10,195 nucleotides of DNA from assembly GCA_003506735.1 (NCBI GenBank), contig DNYS01000196.1, forward strand, positions 1 to 10,195. Direction: 5' to 3'. Position numbers and translations under genes: made by a program. Below are positions 6,206 through 10,195 of this stretch, piece by piece. The DNA is from Nitrospinota bacterium (GTDB lineage: Bacteria; UBA8248). The notes beneath the pieces are model-generated. The model did not search any database. It saw only the letters and a program-made list of their open reading frames with translations, and was not told the DNA's origin. How positions within the stretch are numbered: position 1 is the stretch's first letter; each line of letters begins with the position of its first letter.

Positions 6206-7973
6206 CGCCACCACCCGTCTCGCCCGTTTGGCGGGGACGCTCCCTCAGGGCGCGGGTCGCCTCCTCATCGACCTGTCCATCCACGATGACGACGCCGTAA
6301 TCCCGCCTCGCCGCCTCGAGGCTCACTTTTTCCGCCACGACATCGGCCAGAACGCGCCAGGCCTCGCGCTCGAATGGGTCTCCGTATCCCGCTCCGGCGG
6401 GAGTTTCCACCCGGATGGCGGCCCCCTTTTCTACCGCGTATTCGGAAAAGGCGGCTAGCATGACGGTCCCCGGCCCCCTGTCGGGAGGGAGGATCGAAAA
6501 CTGTCCGGTGGCGCCGCTTTTTCCGCCGAAAAGGCCGGGGGCCCCTCGCGTCTGCCGAAGGCCCCGCCCGGCCAAACGGGCATCCCGGGCATGGATGGCG
6601 ACATCCCGGCGGGTGCCCAGTCCGCCGCGGAACTTCCCCGCCCCGCCGGTGTCCCGCATCAGCTCGTAGCGCTCCACCACCAGGGGAAACTCGTGCTCGA
6701 CCGACTCGACCGGGAGGTTGGACGCCCCCGAGACGTGGACCCGCACGGCGTCTCTTCCGTCCTGGCCGGCCAGCGCGCCCGAAGCGCCCGCATAGGTCTC
6801 GTAATCGACAAAATACGCATCCCGGTTCGGGTTCACCCCGCTGAAGATGAGCCCGTGCAGCGGCCCGGAGCCCGCGGACACGCGATCCGGAAGGGCGCGG
6901 GCGAAGGCCCCGATGAGAACGTCGCCCAGAATATTGGCACACGAGACGCGATCCCCGACGGCGGCGGGGTCGGTGCAGTTAACGAGGGTTCCGGGCGGAG
7001 CGGTCACTTCGATGGCCCGGAAGTAGCCCGCGTTCGGCGGCAATTCGGGATCGACCAGGGCCTTGATCGCGTAGTAGACCGTCGAAAGGGTCGCCGTGAG
7101 CGGCATGTTGCGGCTTCCGGGTATTTGCGGAGCCGTGCCCGTGAAATCGATATGGAGCCGATCCCCTTCGACCTCGATCCGTGCCTTGAGCCTGACGAGG
7201 CGATCCTCGATTCCGTCGTTGTCGAGAAAATCCTCGCTTTCATACTCCCCGTCCGGGATGCGCTCGATGGCGGCCCGCGTCCGGCGTTCCGCATAGTCCA
7301 GGATGGCTTCGATTCCCGCCCGGACGGTCGCCCCTCCAAAGCGCCCGAAGGTCTCCTCCATCCGCCGGAGGCCGGTTTTACCCGCGGCGAACTGGGCCTG
7401 GAGACCCCCCCGCCGCTCGCGGGGGGTACGCGAATTCAACAGGATGATTTCGTGAATGTCCTCCTGAAGCGAGCCTTCGGAGAATATTTTCACCAGGGGG
7501 ATGCGGAGGCCCTCCTGAAATATGCTGGTGCAGTCGGCGCTCTCGCTGCCGGCGACTTTCCCTCCGATGTCGGAGTGATGGGCGATGTTGGCGACGAAGG
7601 CGGCCACCCTTCCGCCGTCGAAGACGGGCGTGAGCAGGGTCAGATCCGGAAGATGGGAGCCTCCGCCCCGGTAGGGATCGTTGGCCAGGAATACGTCGCC
7701 CTCTCGAATTTCCCCCAGCGGGAAGCGCTTCGTGAGGTTCTCGACCATCCCGATCATCGAACTCAGGTGAATGGGAGCGATGGCCGACAGGGCCAGCAGC
7801 CTTCCGGCGTCGTCGAATATGCCCGTCGAGCAATCTCGCCGCTCCTTGATGTTGGGCGAAAAAGCGGTTTTGACGAGGACGGAGAGCATCTCCTCGCTGG
7901 CCGACTGAAAGCGGTAGGAGAGAACTTCGGCCGTAATCGGGTCGATCGGCGGCGGGGCGGATTCGGTCCTCAA
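6195..7973 (-). CDS. hyuB: Hydantoinase/oxoprolinase family protein, subunit B
   Basis: This protein of about 592 residues partners HyuA. It begins at TTG (7973), giving MRTESAPPPIDPITAEVL, which matches the usual N-terminal DPIT-EV start of the family. GGAGAG at 7979-7984 sits 5 bases upstream. The frame stays open to an ATG at 8123, but those 50 extra residues do not resemble the family. Conserved blocks: ERRDCSTGIFD (44-54), ANDPYRGGGSHLPD (97-110) with His107, NIAHHSDIGG (129-138) with His132/His133/Asp135 as likely metal ligands, PGSRNMPL (285-292), GGAGKFRGGLGTRRD (443-457) and PAGAGYGDP (525-533). It is the first gene of the minus-strand set, upstream of hyuA; many relatives have the opposite order. 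The protein is intact. Confidence 0.92.
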   Translation of the reverse strand: MRTESAPPPIDPITAEVLSYRFQSASEEMLSVLVKTAFSPNIKERRDCSTGIFDDAGRLLALSAIAPIHLSSMIGMVENLTKRFPLGEIREGDVFLANDPYRGGGSHLPDLTLLTPVFDGGRVAAFVANIAHHSDIGGKVAGSESADCTSIFQEGLRIPLVKIFSEGSLQEDIHEIILLNSRTPRERRGGLQAQFAAGKTGLRRMEETFGRFGGATVRAGIEAILDYAERRTRAAIERIPDGEYESEDFLDNDGIEDRLVRLKARIEVEGDRLHIDFTGTAPQIPGSRNMPLTATLSTVYYAIKALVDPELPPNAGYFRAIEVTAPPGTLVNCTDPAAVGDRVSCANILGDVLIGAFARALPDRVSAGSGPLHGLIFSGVNPNRDAYFVDYETYAGASGALAGQDGRDAVRVHVSGASNLPVESVEHEFPLVVERYELMRDTGGAGKFRGGLGTRRDVAIHARDARLAGRGLRQTRGAPGLFGGKSGATGQFSILPPDRGPGTVMLAAFSEYAVEKGAAIRVETPAGAGYGDPFEREAWRVLADVVAEKVSLEAARRDYGVVIVDGQVDEEATRALRERPRQTGETGGGDAL

Positions 7974-8055
7974 AATGACTCTCCACTGCAAACCGGAGGA
8001 AGATATTGGATATGTGGATGGTTGAGAGAGCGTCCCCGGGGGAATCGCCTCCTCC

Positions 8056-8085
8056 AATATATCGAATAGAGCGTTGAAAAGACAA
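8056..8085 (-). promoter_or_regulatory. Probable promoter of the hyuB-hyuA gene set
   Basis: On the minus strand, TTGTCT (8085-8080) and TATATT (8061-8056) form a sigma-70-like pair with an 18-base spacer. Transcription would begin near 8048, leaving an untranslated leader of about 75 bases before the TTG start at 7973. The ATG at 8123 would then lie upstream of the transcript, which supports the shorter HyuB. Confidence 0.45.
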
Positions 8086-8226
8086 ACGCTTGGGGGGGTG
8101 GCGGCATGGCGCTTCGATGCCATCCGGCATCGAGGGCAGCTTCCCCCGCTGGCGCCTATTCTTGGGGGCCGTTCCTTATTTCACAAATCCGGTTATTTTT
8201 TCGTTCAAAAAACCTGCATTTTTTTC

Positions 8227-8262
8227 TTGACATATATGTAGTATATACTACATACTACTAAT
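8227..8262 (+). promoter_or_regulatory. Promoter and palindromic operator of the XRE regulator gene; likely leaderless start
   Basis: A perfect -35, TTGACA, is at 8227-8232. CATACT at 8251-8256 (18-base spacer) or TACATA at 8249-8254 (16-base spacer) can serve as the -10. Either would place the mRNA 5' end at about 8261-8263, at or next to the A of the ATG, and no Shine-Dalgarno sequence exists there. A perfect 20-bp palindrome, TATGTAGTATATACTACATA, covers 8235-8254. A third half-site follows, so GTAGTAT (8238-8244), ATACTAC (8245-8251) and ATACTAC (8252-8258) are contiguous. Binding here would block polymerase, consistent with autorepression. Confidence 0.7.
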
Positions 8263-8613
8263 ATGAAGTTCGGAGAATTTGTTCGGGAGACAAGAGAAAA
8301 GCTCAAGGAGGGGGACAAGAAATTCTCCGTCCGGCAGGTCGCCATGCGCGTCGGCATCGAGCCCGCCTATTTGAGCAAGATCGAAAGGGGAGAATTTTCG
8401 CCGCCATCGGAGGAGACCACCCGCCGCCTCGCATCGGAGCTCGGCATCGACCCCGATGTCCTGCTGGCCATGGGAGGAAAGGTCTCCACGGACCTTCGGG
8501 AAATCATCCTGAAGCGCCCCCGCCTTTTCGCGGATTTGATTCGCGAATTGAAAGGCGCGCCGAACAAAGCCCTTTTGCGAATTGTCCGCGAGGTGCGTGA
8601 CGGCGATTGGTAG
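8263..8613 (+). CDS. XRE-family helix-turn-helix transcriptional regulator
   Basis: This 116-residue cytoplasmic DNA-binding protein has a Cro/C1-type HTH at about residues 22-61. SVRQVAMRVGIEPAYLSKIERGE carries the turn Gly31 and the recognition helix PAYLSKIERG, followed by PSEETTRRLASELGIDPDVLL. The C-terminal part (about 75-116, DLREIILKRPRLFADLIREL) is helical and probably dimerises. ATG at 8263 has no SD site; the promoter geometry implies a leaderless mRNA. The 20-bp palindrome in its own promoter is the obvious candidate operator. It is divergent from hyuB (290 bases between starts) and lies 20 bases before the uncharacterised gene at 8634, with which it is probably cotranscribed. Whether it also controls hyuB is open, because the palindrome lies far upstream of the proposed hyuB promoter. 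Confidence 0.88.
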   Translation: MKFGEFVRETREKLKEGDKKFSVRQVAMRVGIEPAYLSKIERGEFSPPSEETTRRLASELGIDPDVLLAMGGKVSTDLREIILKRPRLFADLIRELKGAPNKALLRIVREVRDGDW

Positions 8614-8633
8614 TCAACCGAGAGGATGGACAC

Positions 8634-9622
8634 ATGATCGAACTGAGAAACGATGAGCTTGTTTTTACTTTCCCGGAAGTCCATACCGGCGCCCGGATGT
8701 CGCTGAATTTCCAGCGCACTCTCCGGATTCCGGACGACAACCGAGAATACCGCCTCCATCTGGGGCTCGGGAGGTTTCCCCTCCTTCATGTGGACGATTA
8801 TTCGGAGAACCTTCCCGCCCTTTGGGAAAAGCACGGCGGCGTGTTTCTTCCCATGTATCAGGCGGAGGCGATGTGGATCCGTTTTGAGAGCGATTATCCG
8901 TGCGCCGTCAAAATTGCCGTAGGCAAGATCGATGCGGTAACCGGCGATTCGTGGACCGATTTCCTTGTGAGCGAGCCCCAAAACTACCTGCTAGTCCCCG
9001 ATCAGCCGTGGCTCGACGGGTTTTGCATCTCAAAGGGGAAAATCAGGCAGTTCGTGGCCATGCCCCTCGGCGAGGGGGACACGGCCGAGGAGCAGATCAC
9101 GGGAGAGGTGGAGCACGGCGGGATTCAGATCATGGTCTATCCCATTGAAAAATCCCGCTACGAAGAACTGAGGCAACGGGGAGTGGCGGAATCCTCGGCC
9201 ATGCTTCAAGAGGTGGCGCTTTTGGCCGAATCCCCCGACATGGGCCTGGCCCCGGGCGGGCTCATGCGCCAGGAGATCTATGAAGACGAATACGGATTCG
9301 AGGCGTGGGAGACCGGCGTTCACTCGCGCTGCTTTGTCCACATCGCCAACAGCGCCGCCTACCGATCCATCACGGGCTCTCCTCCTCCGACGGAGCCGCC
9401 CACCGCGGCCCAATACACCGAGGCTGGTTTGCCATGGTTCGAATACTACGCTGCGGAGCTGAAAGCAGTCGAGGGATCGGCAAAACTCGCGGGCCTGGAT
9501 AGCGTCGCCGTCAAGGGGACCAAAAAGGGAGAAAAACCCCTTCCCGAAAACAGCCGGTACAGCCCAAACCGATCAAAAAGATTTATTCCAAACGCGCCCG
9601 TGTTCGGGAAGGAGAGTTTTAG
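8634..9622 (+). CDS. Conserved-looking protein of unknown function with a one-base frameshift near its 3' end
   Basis: I cannot assign a function. The start at 8634 (MIELRNDELVFTFPEV) has AGAGGA at 8621-8626, 7 bases upstream, and follows the XRE gene by 20 bases. The frame codes well for 306 residues to Asn306 (9549-9551), with sober, mixed alpha/beta-like sequence, no signal peptide and no membrane segment. Notable blocks are FQRTLRIPDD, RFPLLHVDDY, GGVFLPMYQAEAMWIRF, VGKIDAVTGDSW, YLLVPDQPWLDGF, IRQFVAMPLGEGDTAEEQ, MGLAPGGLMRQEIYED and SRCFVHIANSAAYRSITG. After 9551 the frame becomes Arg/Ser-rich and runs implausibly to 9776, into the next gene. Shifting by -1 from C9551 gives a natural tail, QPVQPKPIKKIYSKRAR then VREGEF, and a stop at 9620-9622. 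The restored protein has about 329 residues. Confidence 0.75.
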
Positions 9623-9766
9623 GAGAATTTCTCACTCCCGGAGAACGCGGCCCGGTCAAAATACGGGGGCGACGAGATTCCCCGCTAGCGCTACAATGGC
9701 CCCCGCGGGACGCTCCTCCCACCTTTCAGGGTACATACGGATGGCAATTGAGTGGAGATCGCAGCG
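9623..9766 (+). other. Intergenic region before the molybdoenzyme gene, with a weak promoter candidate
   Basis: If the frameshift in the preceding gene is accepted, 144 bases here are noncoding. TACAAT at 9692-9697 resembles a -10 hexamer, but no good -35 lies 16-18 bases before it. There is no clear terminator hairpin. An in-frame TGA at 9749-9751 closes the frame upstream of the next start. Confidence 0.35.
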
Positions 9767-10195
9767 ATGGATTTGACCCGCCGTCAACTGATTCGGGGCG
9801 GCGCCTCCACCGCCGCCATCGCCCTCATCGGCCCGGCGGGGCGGGCGGACGCCATGCTCGGGCTCCTGTACGACTGGCTGAACAGCCGCCCGGTGGAACA
9901 TCCAAGGCCGGGCGAGGATATTCTTGCCTTCGCGGCACGCGTTCTCCCCGAAATCACCCCGAACGAATCCTTCTATGTCCAGAGTGTCGGTTATCCGGCC
10001 GCCGGCTTATCTCCCGCCGATTGGCGCATCGATGTATCGGGGGACGTTCGCTCCCCGCTCCGGCTGAGTATCTCGGATCTGGCCCAGATGCCCCAGACCG
10101 AGGCCTGGGCGACGCTCACCTGCATCGGCAACCCGGTCGGCGGCGGGCAGGTCGGAAATGCCCTGTGGCGGGGAGTGCCTCTCCGCGCGCTCCTT
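9767..10195 (+). CDS. Molybdopterin-dependent oxidoreductase, sulfite oxidase family (partial, 3' end outside window)
   Basis: The first 143 codons of a Moco enzyme are present, cut by the window edge. The N-terminus MDLTRRQLIRGGASTAAIALIG has a twin-arginine pair (RRQLIRGG) and a hydrophobic stretch, ending in ADA (about 27-29) as a possible cleavage site, so Tat export is likely. The mature part contains ESFYVQSVGYP, WRIDVSGDV and LTCIGNPVGG; the cysteine (about residue 120) in that last motif matches the Moco-ligating cysteine of the sulfite oxidase family. It is followed by LWRGVPLRALL, typical of this domain. The start at 9767 has GTGGAG 9 bases upstream; an in-frame GTG at 9752 is possible, and a stop at 9749 bars anything longer. 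Heme or membrane partners, if any, are beyond the window. It may be a sulfite oxidase-like or a YedY-like (MsrP) reductase. Confidence 0.85.
   Translation, partial: MDLTRRQLIRGGASTAAIALIGPAGRADAMLGLLYDWLNSRPVEHPRPGEDILAFAARVLPEITPNESFYVQSVGYPAAGLSPADWRIDVSGDVRSPLRLSISDLAQMPQTEAWATLTCIGNPVGGGQVGNALWRGVPLRALL

Noticed and set aside
6591..8069. 492-residue open frame on the + strand
   Set aside because: It is antisense to hyuB, whose conserved blocks are continuous. The long open antisense frame is a usual effect of high GC codon use.
8160..8230. T-rich stretches with weak GGTT/AACC pairing as a terminator
   Set aside because: The pairing is A/T only and loose, and no gene ends here. It is more likely the AT-rich upstream part of the XRE promoter.
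9543..9552. Programmed -1 frameshift at CCCGAAAACAG
   Set aside because: The bases do not form the X-XXY-YYZ slippery heptamer, and no strong SD-like spur or stem is obvious next to it. A missing base is the simpler reading.

Overview
The window is GC-rich (about 60% by eye) bacterial chromosome with compact genes, clear Shine-Dalgarno sites and short gaps. The mix of a hydantoinase A/B pair, a 3-hydroxyisobutyrate-dehydrogenase-family enzyme, an MBL-fold hydrolase, a TIM-barrel sugar isomerase and a sulfite-oxidase-family molybdoenzyme suggests an environmental heterotroph. Proteobacteria-like or Tectomicrobia/Nitrospinota-like lineages are possible, but the sequence does not fix the taxon. 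There are no RNA genes, insertion sequences or CRISPR arrays that I can support.

Layout. (1) 1-1960, + strand: a repeat-bearing upstream region, an MBL-fold metallohydrolase (218-1033) and a sugar phosphate isomerase/epimerase-like protein (1136-1960), closed by a hairpin-plus-T-tract terminator at 2030-2057. (2) 7973 down to 2026, - strand: a co-directional set read hyuB > hyuA > SRPBCC-fold protein > PNPOx-like flavin-binding-fold protein > NAD(P)-dependent beta-hydroxyacid dehydrogenase. hyuB and hyuA overlap by 11 bases, and the others follow at gaps of 69-120 bases. The set looks like a catabolic unit in which HyuA/HyuB act on a lactam, imide or similar substrate with ATP, and the dehydrogenase handles a downstream acid. 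The substrate cannot be read from sequence. (3) 7974-8262: a divergent intergenic region with a probable hyuB promoter on one side and, on the other, a perfect 20-bp palindrome inside the promoter of an XRE-type regulator. (4) 8263-9622, + strand: the XRE regulator, probably translated from a leaderless mRNA, then 20 bases later a conserved-looking protein of unknown function whose frame is broken by one missing base near its 3' end. (5) 9767-10195, + strand: the first 143 codons of a Tat-exported, sulfite-oxidase-family molybdopterin enzyme, cut by the window edge.

The points most worth a second look are the autoregulated-looking XRE/unknown-protein cassette, the single-base frameshift at about 9549-9552, the non-ATG (TTG) start of hyuB that removes a spurious 50-residue extension, and the terminator folded into the last codons of the convergent dehydrogenase gene.
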